Source of the DNA: Deltaproteobacteria bacterium
GTDB lineage: Bacteria; Myxococcota_A; UBA9160; UBA6930
Reading direction: 5' to 3'
Assembly: GCA_028817435.1 (NCBI GenBank)
Contig: JAPPPQ010000013.1
Location: 102,062-166,061, forward strand
Length of the DNA stretch: 64,000 bases
The translations under genes and the position numbers were made by a program. Below, piece by piece: positions 26,099 to 34,343 of the stretch (positions are counted from its first letter, which is position 1; every line of letters starts with the position of its first letter). The notes beneath the pieces are model-generated. The model ran no database searches. It was not told where the DNA came from and saw only the letters and a program-made list of their open reading frames with translations.

Positions 26099-27280
26099 AT
26101 GAACCGCGGAATGACCGGAGCCTGGGAGAGCACCGCCGTAGCGGGCGAGGCCGTGCGGGCCTTCGTGCCCCGGCCGCTGCCCCCCGCGCCGCCCCTGGCC
26201 TTCGATTTGCCCCTGCAGCGCCAGCAAGAGCAGGCGCTGGTGGCGCTGGGGCGGCTGGACGCCATTGGCGAGCTGCTGCCCGACCCGCAGCTCTTCTTCT
26301 ACCACTACATTCGCCGTGAGGCCGTGCTCTCCTCCCAAATCGAGGGGACGCAGTCCTCGCTCTCCGACCTGCTGCTGCGCGAGGCCGCCCCGGCCCCCGG
26401 CTTCGGCGATGTGCGGGAGACCTCGCTGGCCGTGGACGCGCTGGAGCACGGCCTGCAACGCCTGCGCGGCGGCTTTCCCCTCTGCAACCGCCTGCTCTGC
26501 GAAATGCACGGCAGGCTCATGGCCCGCAGGCGCGATCTCAGCAAGCGCCCCGGCGAATTTCGCCGCAGCCAAAACTGGATTGGCGGCACGCGCCCCGGCA
26601 ACGCGCGCTTTGTGCCCCCGCCGCCGCAGGCCGTCGCAGACTGCATGGCCGCACTGGAGCGCTTTCTGCACGACCAGAGCACCCCCGTGCTCACCAAAGC
26701 CGCCCTGGCCCATGTGCAGTTCGAAACCATCCACCCCTTTTTGGACGGCAACGGCCGCATCGGCCGCCTGCTCATCACCCTGCTGCTGCATCACGAGCGG
26801 CTGCTGCGCGAACCGCTGCTCTACCTGAGCCTGTTTTTCAAGCGCAACCGGCAGCACTACTACCATCTGCTCTCCGAAGTGCGGCAAACGGGAAACTGGG
26901 AGAGCTGGCTGGCTTTCTTCCTTACCGGCGTGCACGAAGTTGCAACCGAGGCGGTGGATAAGGCGCAGCGTCTCACGCAGCTTTTCGAATCCGACCGCGC
27001 GCGCATCAACGCCCTCGGCGCACGCGCCGCGGCCTCTGCCCTGGCCGTGCACCGGCAATTCTGCCACCACCCCTACGCCGCAATCAAAACCCTCGCCGCC
27101 CAAACCGGCCTGGCCTTTCTCACCGTGCAGCGCAGCATTGAGCGCCTGGAAAAGCTGCAGATCATCCGCGAAACCACAGGCCGCCGCCGCCACCGCATCT
27201 TCGCCTACCCCACCTACCTGCAAATCCTCAACCAGGACACCGACCGCCCCGGCGAGGAAGGCTACCCCGCCGCACCTTGA
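26099..27280 (+). CDS. Fic/DOC family protein with C-terminal winged helix
   Basis: The 393-residue protein carries the AMP-transfer motif HPFLDGNGRIGR (212-223) and, N-terminal to it, the autoinhibitory SxxxEG motif (SSQIEG, Ser78-Gly83), so it is a class II Fic enzyme held inactive by its own helix. Fic enzymes AMPylate Ser/Thr/Tyr hydroxyls of target proteins. The last 80 residues (IKTLAAQTGLAFLTVQRSIE) read as a winged helix-turn-helix. TAAGGA precedes the ATG at 26099. The upstream palindrome suggests autoregulation. It sits at the edge of an accessory patch. Confidence 0.9.
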   Translation: MNRGMTGAWESTAVAGEAVRAFVPRPLPPAPPLAFDLPLQRQQEQALVALGRLDAIGELLPDPQLFFYHYIRREAVLSSQIEGTQSSLSDLLLREAAPAPGFGDVRETSLAVDALEHGLQRLRGGFPLCNRLLCEMHGRLMARRRDLSKRPGEFRRSQNWIGGTRPGNARFVPPPPQAVADCMAALERFLHDQSTPVLTKAALAHVQFETIHPFLDGNGRIGRLLITLLLHHERLLREPLLYLSLFFKRNRQHYYHLLSEVRQTGNWESWLAFFLTGVHEVATEAVDKAQRLTQLFESDRARINALGARAAASALAVHRQFCHHPYAAIKTLAAQTGLAFLTVQRSIERLEKLQIIRETTGRRRHRIFAYPTYLQILNQDTDRPGEEGYPAAP

Positions 27281-27305
27281 CGCCGCGCTGTGGGCGCGGT
27301 AAGCC
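27277..27305 (+). promoter_or_regulatory. Candidate promoter of the collapsed methyltransferase copy
   Basis: TTGACG (27277-27282) and TAAGCC (27300-27305) are 17 bases apart and overlap the Fic stop codon. The same block, from CACCTTGACG to GGGCGCGG, occurs before the methyltransferase gene at 38618, so the promoter was copied with the gene. Confidence 0.4.
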
Positions 27306-27338
27306 TTGCCCCGCAGCACCCGGCCAGAGGCAACCCGC

Positions 27339-27606
27339 ATGGCAAAACCCAACTTCAAGAATCGCACACTCTACCACGGAGACAACCTGGATTTCCTCCG
27401 GGGCATGAACTCCGAAACCGTGCATTTGATTGCCACAGACCCGCTACGAAACCACCCCGCCTATGCGAGAAATCGACACGCTCCCCACCGCACCCTTCGC
27501 CTCACACTCTCCGGCCAGCCCGACATCCTCATCGGAATCCACACCGGCTCCCCCCCGACATCCGCGAACGCTGGCTTCCCACCGGGCTAACACAGACCAC
27601 TCTTAA
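27339..27606 (+). pseudogene. Collapsed DNA methyltransferase copy (internal deletion)
   Basis: The first 35 codons are nearly identical to those of the methyltransferases at 38618 and 39622 (MAKPNFKNRTLYHG... LIATDP). Immediately after the DP of the catalytic DPPF motif the sequence jumps to DNA that matches the 3' region of the 39622 gene (YETTPP followed by R..D T.P.AP), in another frame. Roughly 0.85-0.95 kb including the whole catalytic core is missing. The downstream frame stops at TAA 27604-27606. A short ORF of 83 codons survives but cannot be a methyltransferase. Confidence 0.82.
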
Positions 27607-27669
27607 GAGCAGTTTCACCACCAAAATCACTGCCCTCCAACCCCTCTCCCAATGGCGATGAGGGAGCCC

Positions 27670-27699
27670 GGCCCCGGGGTGAGATCGGGCCCCGGGGCC
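27670..27699. terminator. GC-rich hairpin between convergent genes
   Basis: GGCCCCGGGG (27670-27679) pairs with CCCCGGGGCC (27690-27699) across a 10-base loop, just beyond the comEA stop. No T-run follows on either strand, so termination is likely but not certain. Confidence 0.4.
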
Positions 27700-27713
27700 T
27701 GCTCTACTCTGCT

Positions 27714-28178
27714 TTACCGAAGCCCCCAGTTGCGCGAGGGTGCGGGCTCGGCGTCTTCCTGCTTGCGCGAGGGTGCGGGCTCAGCGTCTTCCAGCTCCAC
27801 CAGCGTGGTCTCGCCCTTGAGGACGAGATAGGGCCGCAGCCGCTCCAGGCTGCGCTCACCGATGCCGCGCACATCGGTGAGCTGCTCCACGCGCTTGAAG
27901 CCGCCGAGCTGCTTGCGCAGCGCGACGATGGCCGAGGCGCGTGCCTCGCCCACGCCGGGCAGCAGGATGAGCTGCTCGACGCTCGCCGCGTTCAGGTTGA
28001 GCGCACCGCGCAACTCGCCGGCGATCAGCGGTTGCGCGCCCACCAACAGCAGGGCCAGAGCCAGCCCCGCCGTCCGGGGCAACGCGCTGCGCCGGGCCAT
28101 CCGGCACCTCGCGCCGCACCCCGCGAGCCGGGCGCGCTGCGCCAGGCCCAAGCGGATCGTCCGAAGGTTCAGATCCAT
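27714..28178 (-). CDS. ComEA-like helix-hairpin-helix DNA-binding protein
   Basis: The 154-residue protein has a basic N-terminus, a hydrophobic export/anchor segment (AGLALALLLVGAQPLIA) and a ComEA helix-hairpin-helix pair: LNLNAASVEQLILLPGVG and VRGIGERSLERLRPYL. ComEA binds incoming DNA in natural transformation, though many such proteins have unknown roles. AAAGGAG lies 9 bases before the ATG at 28178. The C-terminus has two near-identical copies of EDAEPAPSRK, from a 30-base tandem DNA repeat at 27734-27796. Confidence 0.82.
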   Translation of the reverse strand: MDLNLRTIRLGLAQRARLAGCGARCRMARRSALPRTAGLALALLLVGAQPLIAGELRGALNLNAASVEQLILLPGVGEARASAIVALRKQLGGFKRVEQLTDVRGIGERSLERLRPYLVLKGETTLVELEDAEPAPSRKQEDAEPAPSRNWGLR

Positions 28179-28271
28179 CGCTTGCACTCCTTTGATTGTG
28201 AATTGGATCGGCGAAGGAAGCTCCACACCCCAAGTGTAACCTCCCCACAGGGCGCAGTCACCTTCACCCCT

Positions 28272-28560
28272 CTACCCCGCCCTCAGCTTTGCGGCCTCCT
28301 CGGCCAAGCGTTGGGCGGCGGTAAGGACTTCTTGCCGTATGGTGGGGTGGCCTAGGGCCAAGCGGAGGGCGCGGTGAAATGCGGGGGGCCGCAAGCGCGG
28401 AGGACGGGGGAGGATTTGGGGGTGGCGCTTGCGCAGGCGGAGCCGGTGGAGAGGCGAGGTCTTTGAGTTGGGGGATCAGGGCGTCGGCGAGTGCGCCTTC
28501 GATGCCGAGGTTGAAACTGCCGGGCAGGCGGCTGCGGACCTCGGCCAAGGGCCGCGACGC
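28272..28560 (-). pseudogene. Degenerate duplicate of the cysteine desulfurase 3' end
   Basis: This stretch repeats, at roughly 80% identity by eye and in the same orientation, the last ~280 bases of the intact desulfurase gene ending at 29976. Recognisable pieces are FNLGIEGALADALIPQLKDLA, LSTGSACASATP and HRALRLALGHPT...LAEEAAKLRAG before a TAG at 28272-28274. They lie in different frames, so at least two frameshifts have occurred and it cannot be translated as a unit. With the intact gene it brackets a 1.4-kb insert. Confidence 0.85.
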
Positions 28561-28885
28561 GCCAATTTTGCTCGTCTGCATCGAGCATATGCTCGAAGCC
28601 TGGCTACTGGCCGACGAAAGGGCCTTGTCAGCGACCATCCCCCCCAAAGCCCACCCCGCCCGCGTGCGGGTAACCGCCCCCGGGGGAAACCCCGACAAAA
28701 TCCAAAACCCCAAACGCAGACTGATAGAGGCATTCCAACGCCACAGCGGAAAGCCCTACAACGACCGCCTGCACGCCGCCCAAATCGCCCGCGCCATCCC
28801 CGACTGCACCCGCCTCCGCCACTCCCCCAGCTTCCGCCACTTCGCCAAAGCCCTAACCCGCGCCCCCCTAAAAACCCACTGCTAG
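28556..28885 (+). pseudogene. Fragment of a nuclease/toprim-like accessory protein (tentative)
   Basis: About 105 codons without an obvious start of their own are joined to the desulfurase relic. Segments IEHMLEAWLLADERAL, NPKRRLIEAF and SPSFRHFAKAL resemble the C-terminal half of ~200-residue DUF4276-type proteins often found in defence islands. That family assignment is from memory of the pattern and is weak. The N-terminal half is absent, so it is called a fragment; a longer upstream-open frame exists only because the desulfurase relic has no stop in that frame. Confidence 0.4.
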
Positions 28886-29101
28886 CCCCCTGCCCTGCCT
28901 CTATATCCCGCCATATCCTACCAAATCCCCGAAAATCCCACCAAAAATCCCCCCAGCGCCCCTCTCCCAAAAAATCTCACCTCCCAAGCAAAATAAGCCT
29001 TGACAAATCCAAGCGCCCTAGGCAGACTCTCCTGGAGCCACTCGGGCCAACCCAAAGCGGCCCAAGTTGCCCCCCAAACTCACGATCACGGAGAACCAAT
29101 C
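28886..29101. other. Intergenic stretch with extreme strand asymmetry
   Basis: From 28886 to about 28995 the plus strand is C/A/T with very few G. The minus strand therefore has four closely spaced G-runs (three to six Gs) at about 28930-28975, a possible G-quadruplex. TTGACA at 29000-29005 with CAGACT 17 bases later is a weak promoter candidate for the membrane protein gene. No gene is seen. Confidence 0.4.
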
Positions 29102-29953
29102 ATGGGCGGTGCCGCAGAAGAGACCGGGCAGGCTTGGAAGCCGATCGCAGGCTTCTTGGACTGGTTGTCTCCCTCGAGAATCACTGCTCTCTATGCACTT
29201 GCCCTCGTGGCTTCTGCCATAAGCGAATTCGGCATATATTTCCCGACACTGGGCATCTCAGTCTACAAGGCACCAATCACAATCTCAGATGTAATTCGCG
29301 GTTCGGCAATTTGGTTTCCGCCTTTCTTTATCGCCGCCATCGTAGCACTTGCCATTTCTTGGTTTGCCAATTTTGCTCCAAAAATTAACCATAGACTAGG
29401 CGCAATGAATGCGATGGGAAAAATTTCTGCGGCAGCCGGGATGGCGGTGGCAGTATGTGCACTCTTTGCTCTAATGTCCTATACGGGTATGTATTCGATC
29501 TCACACTGGATTTTCGAAGGAGAGCTCGCCCAAAGCGGGAAGGGTTTTTGGCGCGATTTTTGTCGATCTCTGTTCATATCGATTTGGACTGCACCGATTT
29601 GGGCTTTCTCTATTTTGGTACTTTTTGGTTATTTTCTCAGCAACCCTAAAACACCCAATCGGATTCCCTATATGCTCTTTAACTTTGCATACTTCGTTAT
29701 TTTTTCCTACTTCATTGGGTATTTTATATACTTCAAAGCTGAATTCGACCAGACAAAAGCATCAACGACACAAAGCCAACCTATCCTGATCAGGAGTTTT
29801 GAGAAGTCTCTTCTGATTGCCCAATGTGGAAACTTGGAGTTTCGAAATGTAGACCAAGTAGACCGCCTAAGTAATAAGGGTGGCAAAATTGTCGTCATAC
29901 TCAAAAACGCAGATGAGAAATTCACCTGCCCGCCAAATCAGGAACAGGGGTAA
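29102..29953 (+). CDS. AT-rich multi-pass membrane protein, unknown family
   Basis: The family was not recognised. The 283-residue product has about five hydrophobic helices (roughly residues 25-45, 65-85, 105-130, 160-185, 195-220) and a soluble C-terminal tail of ~60 residues ending with two cysteines' worth of spacing (AQCGN, FTCPP). CGGAG precedes the ATG at 29102. The gene is far lower in GC than its neighbours and uses AT-ending codons freely, so it is probably acquired. It is the only intact gene inside the insert bracketed by the two copies of the iscS 3' end. An abortive-infection or toxin-type role is possible but not shown. Confidence 0.6.
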   Translation: MGGAAEETGQAWKPIAGFLDWLSPSRITALYALALVASAISEFGIYFPTLGISVYKAPITISDVIRGSAIWFPPFFIAAIVALAISWFANFAPKINHRLGAMNAMGKISAAAGMAVAVCALFALMSYTGMYSISHWIFEGELAQSGKGFWRDFCRSLFISIWTAPIWAFSILVLFGYFLSNPKTPNRIPYMLFNFAYFVIFSYFIGYFIYFKAEFDQTKASTTQSQPILIRSFEKSLLIAQCGNLEFRNVDQVDRLSNKGGKIVVILKNADEKFTCPPNQEQG

Positions 29954-29975
29954 ATTCTTCGAATCTCCCCCCTAC

Positions 29976-31247
29976 CTACCCTTCCCGCAGCTTCGCAGCC
30001 TCCTCTGCCAGGCGCTGGGCGGCGGTGAGGACTTCTTGCTCGGTGGTGGGGCGGCCTAGGGCCAGGCGGAGGGCGCGGTGGATGCGCTCCTTGGGGTGGC
30101 CGCAGGCTTGGAGGACGGGGGAGGGTTCGGGGGTGGCGCTGGAGCAGGCGGAGCCGGTGGAGAGGGCGAGGTCTTTTAGGCGGGGGAGCAGGGCGTCGGC
30201 GGGTGCGCCTTCGATGCCGAGGTTGAGGTTGCCGGGGAGGCGTTGAGGGCCGGGGGGGGGGCCGTTGCGCTCGATTTGCACGCCGGGCAGGGCGGCGCGC
30301 AGGGTGGATTCGAAGAGGGTGCGCAGTTCGGTAAGGCGCTGGGCTTCGGCGGGGCGTTCGGCGCAGGCCAGTTCGGCGGCGCGGGCGAAACCTACGCACA
30401 GGGGGGTGGGCAGGGTGCCGGGGCGCAAGCCGCGCTGTTGTCCGCCGCCGTGCAGCAGCGGGGCAAGGCGCAGGCGGCGGCCGTTGCGGCGGCGGCGGCG
30501 AATGTAGAGCGCGCCTATCCCCTTGGGGCCGTAGAGTTTGTGGGCGGAAAATGAGAGCAGGTCAATGCCCAGCGCCTGCACATCCAAGGGGATTTTGCCG
30601 ACGGCTTGCGCTGCGTCGCAGTGAAACAGCACATCGCGCTCTGCCGCAATGCGGCCAATCTCGGCCAGGGGCTGCAGCGTGCCGATTTCGCCGTTGGCGG
30701 CCATTACGGATACCAGCACGGTGGCCTCGCCAATGGCGGCGGCAACATCGGCGGGCGAAACCAGGCCCTCGGAGTTGACCGGCAGCACGGTCACGGCTGC
30801 GCCCTGTTTGGCCAGCGCGGCGCATGGCTCCAGCACGGCGGGGTGCTCGGTAGCGACGGTGACAATTTGCGCCGCGCCGCCCGCCCCTTCCGGCGCACCC
30901 GACTTGCTCGATACGCCCTGGCCCGCCCCGCCTGCAACACCACCCGCGCCACCTGCCCCGCCCCGCGCATTGGCGGCGAATGCGCCGCACAGCGCCAGGT
31001 TGTTGCTCTCGGTGGCGCCGGAGGTGAAGACAATCTCCTCCGGCTCGGCTGCGCCGATGGCGGCGGCGAGCCGCTCGCGCGACTCTTCCACTGCGGCCTC
31101 GGCGCGCCAGCCGTAGCTGTGGGTTTGGCTGGAGGCGTTGCCGAAGTCTTCCCGCAGCCACGGCAGCATGGCTTCCAGCACCCGCGCATCCAGCGGCGTG
31201 GTGGCGTGGTAATCCAGGTAGATGGGGCGCGCGCCTGCGCGCTGCAC
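29976..31247 (-). CDS. iscS: Cysteine desulfurase (IscS/NifS family)
   Basis: The 423-residue PLP enzyme removes sulfur from cysteine for Fe-S clusters and other thio-cofactors. Landmarks are YLDYHATTPLD, GATESNNLAL, ATEHPAVLEP, the PLP-lysine SFSAHKLYGPKGIG and the catalytic-cysteine loop STGSACSSATPEPS. A Gly/Ala-rich insert of about 30 residues (starting ARGGAGGAGGVAGGAG) interrupts the large domain. The GTG at 31247 is chosen because it follows the erpA stop by 13 bases and starts just before the conserved part. It lies downstream of erpA, an Fe-S pairing. Confidence 0.9.
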   Translation of the reverse strand: MQRAGARPIYLDYHATTPLDARVLEAMLPWLREDFGNASSQTHSYGWRAEAAVEESRERLAAAIGAAEPEEIVFTSGATESNNLALCGAFAANARGGAGGAGGVAGGAGQGVSSKSGAPEGAGGAAQIVTVATEHPAVLEPCAALAKQGAAVTVLPVNSEGLVSPADVAAAIGEATVLVSVMAANGEIGTLQPLAEIGRIAAERDVLFHCDAAQAVGKIPLDVQALGIDLLSFSAHKLYGPKGIGALYIRRRRRNGRRLRLAPLLHGGGQQRGLRPGTLPTPLCVGFARAAELACAERPAEAQRLTELRTLFESTLRAALPGVQIERNGPPPGPQRLPGNLNLGIEGAPADALLPRLKDLALSTGSACSSATPEPSPVLQACGHPKERIHRALRLALGRPTTEQEVLTAAQRLAEEAAKLREG

Positions 31248-31260
31248 GGCGAAAGGCCCG

Positions 31261-31593
31261 CTACGCCCCGAAGGACTGCCCGCAACCGCAGGTGTTCGTG
31301 GCGTTGGGGTTGTCAATCTTGAAGCCGGATTCCATCAGCGAATCCACATAGTCCAGCTTGGTGCCCACCAGGTAAAGCGCGCTCTTCTCGTCAATCAGCA
31401 ACCGCACGCCGGCGCTCCGCACTTCGCTGTCGTGCTCTTTCACCTGGTCGTCAAACATCAGCCGGTATTGCAGCCCGGAGCAGCCGCCCCCCACCACCTG
31501 CATTCGCAGCGCGTGGCTCTCGGCCTTGCCCTCGGTATCCAGCAGGCGCTTGATTTGCGATGCGGCGTTTTCGGTCACGGTCACCAGTTCCAT
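31261..31593 (-). CDS. erpA: A-type Fe-S carrier protein (ErpA/IscA)
   Basis: The 110-residue protein has the three A-type cysteines: GGGCSGLQY near residue 38 and TCGCGQSF at the C-terminus, which bind and pass on Fe-S clusters to apo-proteins. GGGAGGGGAG lies just before the ATG at 31593, favouring it over an in-frame start 42 bases upstream. The adjacent downstream cysteine desulfurase and the upstream Fe-S-dependent isoprenoid run fit an assembly role. Confidence 0.92.
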   Translation of the reverse strand: MELVTVTENAASQIKRLLDTEGKAESHALRMQVVGGGCSGLQYRLMFDDQVKEHDSEVRSAGVRLLIDEKSALYLVGTKLDYVDSLMESGFKIDNPNATNTCGCGQSFGA

Positions 31594-31653
31594 GTCTCCC
31601 CTCCCGGCCCGCCCAAACTGCGGCTGGCCCGCCAAAAACCTGGCGCGCGAAAA

Positions 31654-32406
31654 TTAGCAATCCACCCCCGCCCCCGCCCCCGCCGCGCCGGGCGGCGCAA
31701 GCCACAAAAAAATCTCGAGGTTGCCGCGGGGGCCGGGCAAACGGCTTTCGGCCTCGCCCAAGGGCGCGTAGCCCAGAGCTGCGGCGCAATCGCGCACCCG
31801 GGCCACGGCGGCCCGGCGAACTCCGTCCTCCCGCACCACGCCGCCCCGCCCCACCTGATCGCGCCCCGCCTCAAACTGCGGCTTCACCAGCACCAGCGCC
31901 TCGGCCTGGGGCGCAAGGGCCGCCAGCCCCGGCAGCAGCAGCGTGGCAGATATAAAAGACACATCCACGCACACCAGGCCAATGGCCGCCGGCTCGAAAT
32001 CCGTAATTTGCTCGGGCCGCAGGTGACGGGCGTTGGTGCGCTCCAGCACGCGCACGCGGGGGTCGCTGCGCAGCCGCCAGTCCAGTTGGCCGTAGCCCAC
32101 ATCCACCGCCAGCACGCTGCGCGCTCCCGCCTGCAGCAGGCAATCGGTAAAGCCGCCGGTAGATGCGCCCAAATCCACGCAGTGGCGGCCCGCGGGGTCC
32201 AGGCCCAGGTCGGCCAGCGCGCCGGCCAGCTTTTCGCCGCCGCGGGAGACAAAGCGCGGGGTGGATTGCAGCCGCAGTTTCGCCTCGGCAGAGACCAGCG
32301 CGCCCGGCTTTTCCATGCGCGCATCATTCACCAGCACGCGCCCGGCGCGAATCAGCGCCTGCGCCTCGCTGCGAGAGCGCGCCAGCCCGCAGCGCAACAG
32401 GCGCAA
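31654..32406 (-). CDS. tlyA: TlyA-family rRNA 2'-O-methyltransferase/hemolysin-like protein
   Basis: The 250-residue protein has an N-terminal S4 RNA-binding domain (ARSRSEAQALIRAGRVLVN) and an FtsJ-type methyltransferase domain with VDLGASTGGFTDCLLQAGA and KPQFEAGR. TlyA enzymes 2'-O-methylate 16S/23S rRNA cytidines. The first canonical start is TTG at 32406 with GGGAG 9 bases upstream, but conserved S4 sequence (SRERLD) continues for eight more codons to a CTG at 32430 that overlaps the dxs stop as CTGA. That CTG may be the true start. Confidence 0.88.
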   Translation of the reverse strand: MRLLRCGLARSRSEAQALIRAGRVLVNDARMEKPGALVSAEAKLRLQSTPRFVSRGGEKLAGALADLGLDPAGRHCVDLGASTGGFTDCLLQAGARSVLAVDVGYGQLDWRLRSDPRVRVLERTNARHLRPEQITDFEPAAIGLVCVDVSFISATLLLPGLAALAPQAEALVLVKPQFEAGRDQVGRGGVVREDGVRRAAVARVRDCAAALGYAPLGEAESRLPGPRGNLEIFLWLAPPGAAGAGAGVDC

Positions 32407-32426
32407 ATCCAGCCGCTCCCGCGAAA

Positions 32427-34343
32427 TCAGAGCAGCTCGCGCAGCGCGCGGGCCATGCCCGCGCTGTCCAGCCCCAGCTCGGCGTGCTGCGCCGCGGGGT
32501 CGCCGTGCTCTATCAAGCGGTCGGGAATGGCCAGGCAGCGCACGGCAGCCGAAACCCCCGCGCGGGCGAAGAGCTCCAGCAGCGCGCCGCCAAAGCCGCC
32601 CGCCGCGGCGTGCTCTTCTACCGTCAGCACGGCGCGCACGCGCCGCGCCGCGCGCAAAATGCGCGTTTCGTCCAAAGGCTTGGCAAAGCGCGCGTTCAGC
32701 ACCGCCACGCTGCTTCCTTCGGCGGCGAGCTCTTCCGCCGCGTGCAATGCGTCGTTCGCCCGGGTGCCGTAGGCCACAATCAGCGCGTCATCGCCATCGC
32801 GCAGCAGCTCTGCTTCGCCCAGCGGAATGGCGCGCAGCTCTGCATCCAGCGCAACGCCGAAGCCCGCGCCGCGCGGATAGCGCAGTGCGGCGGGGCCGGG
32901 GTATTCCAGCGCCGTCTTCAGCATATGCTGCAACTCGTTCTCGTCCTTCGGCGACATCACCACAATGTTCGGCAACGCGCGCAAATAAGCCAAATCGTAA
33001 AGGCCCTGGTGAGTCGCGCCGTCCGCGCCCACCAGCCCGGCGCGGTCCATGGCAAAGGTCACATCCAGGTTCTGCACGCAGACATCGTGCACCACCTGGT
33101 CATAGGCGCGCTGCAAAAAGGTCGAATAAATCGCCGCCACGGGCTTCATGCCCTCGGCGGCCAGCCCCGCCGCAAAAGTCACCGCGTGCTGCTCGGCAAT
33201 GCCCACATCGTAAAAGCGCTTGGGAAAGGCGCGCTTGAACATATCCAGGCTGGTGCCATCGGCCATGGCCGCGGTAATGCCAATGATGCGCTCGTCCTCT
33301 TTCGCCATGCGAATCAGCGTTTGCGCAAAGACCTTTTGGTATTTGGGCGGCCCCGGCGTGGAGGGGGGAAACTTGCCGGATTCCACATCGAATTTGCCGA
33401 CGCCGTGATAGCGGAAGGGATCGCGCTGCGCGGGCTCGTAGCCGTAACCCTTGGCGGTAAGCGCGTGCACCAGAATTGGCCCGTCGCCGTTCTCCAGCAT
33501 GGCCTTCACATTCTGAAAAGTTTCCAGCAACACCGGCATGCGGTGGCCCTGAATAGGCCCCACATACTTGAAGCCCAGCGCCTCGAAAAGCATGCCGGGC
33601 GAAAAGAACACCTTGATGGATTCCTCCGCCTTTTGCGCCCAGTGCAGCATATCGCCGGGCAAACCGCCCAAAAACTCCTTGGCCCAGCCCTTCACGCGCC
33701 GCACCAGCGGGGCCGAAAGCTTGCGCGAAAGATAGGAAGACATGGCGCCCACATTGGGCGAAATGGACATCTCGTTGTCGTTCAGCACCACCACCAGGTT
33801 CTTCTGGCGCAAATCGCCGGCGTGGTTCAGCGCCTCGAAGGCCATGCCCGCGGTCATGCCTCCATCGCCAATCATGGCAATGGCAATGCGCCGCTCGCCG
33901 CGCTGCGAAAATGCCTGCGCCATGCCCAGCGCGGCAGATATGGAAGTGCCCGCGTGCCCCGCGCCAAAGTGGTCATAGCTGGATTCGCCCCGGCGCAGAA
34001 ACTTGCCAATGCCCCCCTCTTTGCCAATGCGCTCAAAGCCGCTGCGCCGCCCCGTCAGCATCTTGTGGGCGTAGCCCTGGTGCCCCACATCCAGCACCAG
34101 GCGGTCGCGCGGCGTATCGAAGGTGTAATGCAGCGCCGTAATGAGCTCGACTGCGCCCAGGCTGGAAGCCAAATGGCCGCCGCTCTGCGAAACGCGCTGC
34201 ACAATCTCGGCGCGCAATGCCCGCGCCACCTCCGCCGCCTGTTCCGGCGAAAGCGCGCGCAAATCTGCCGGCGATTCAATGCGCGAGAGCAGCGCGCGGT
34301 CCGCGCGCTCCGTGCCCGTTGCGAAATTGTCCGCGCCGCTCAC
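32427..34343 (-). CDS. dxs: 1-deoxy-D-xylulose-5-phosphate synthase
   Basis: The 638-residue thiamine-diphosphate enzyme condenses pyruvate and GAP in the first step of the MEP isoprenoid pathway. It has HLASSLGAVELITALHY, the ThDP motif IGDGGMTAGMAFEALNHAG with LNDN, and the catalytic-domain DVGIAEQHAVTFAAGLA. Length is typical. The GTG start overlaps the ispA stop (GTGA), so synthesis of precursor and prenyl chain are coupled in one operon. Confidence 0.95.
   Translation of the reverse strand: MSGADNFATGTERADRALLSRIESPADLRALSPEQAAEVARALRAEIVQRVSQSGGHLASSLGAVELITALHYTFDTPRDRLVLDVGHQGYAHKMLTGRRSGFERIGKEGGIGKFLRRGESSYDHFGAGHAGTSISAALGMAQAFSQRGERRIAIAMIGDGGMTAGMAFEALNHAGDLRQKNLVVVLNDNEMSISPNVGAMSSYLSRKLSAPLVRRVKGWAKEFLGGLPGDMLHWAQKAEESIKVFFSPGMLFEALGFKYVGPIQGHRMPVLLETFQNVKAMLENGDGPILVHALTAKGYGYEPAQRDPFRYHGVGKFDVESGKFPPSTPGPPKYQKVFAQTLIRMAKEDERIIGITAAMADGTSLDMFKRAFPKRFYDVGIAEQHAVTFAAGLAAEGMKPVAAIYSTFLQRAYDQVVHDVCVQNLDVTFAMDRAGLVGADGATHQGLYDLAYLRALPNIVVMSPKDENELQHMLKTALEYPGPAALRYPRGAGFGVALDAELRAIPLGEAELLRDGDDALIVAYGTRANDALHAAEELAAEGSSVAVLNARFAKPLDETRILRAARRVRAVLTVEEHAAAGGFGGALLELFARAGVSAAVRCLAIPDRLIEHGDPAAQHAELGLDSAGMARALRELL

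Noticed and set aside
27339..27590. Small intact protein of 83 residues
   Set aside because: It is the fused remains of a methyltransferase start and an out-of-frame end, so a pseudogene call is better supported.
28379..28885. A complete 168-residue gene starting at 28379
   Set aside because: Its first ~60 codons are antisense to the desulfurase relic and not protein-like; only the part from about 28556 resembles a protein family.
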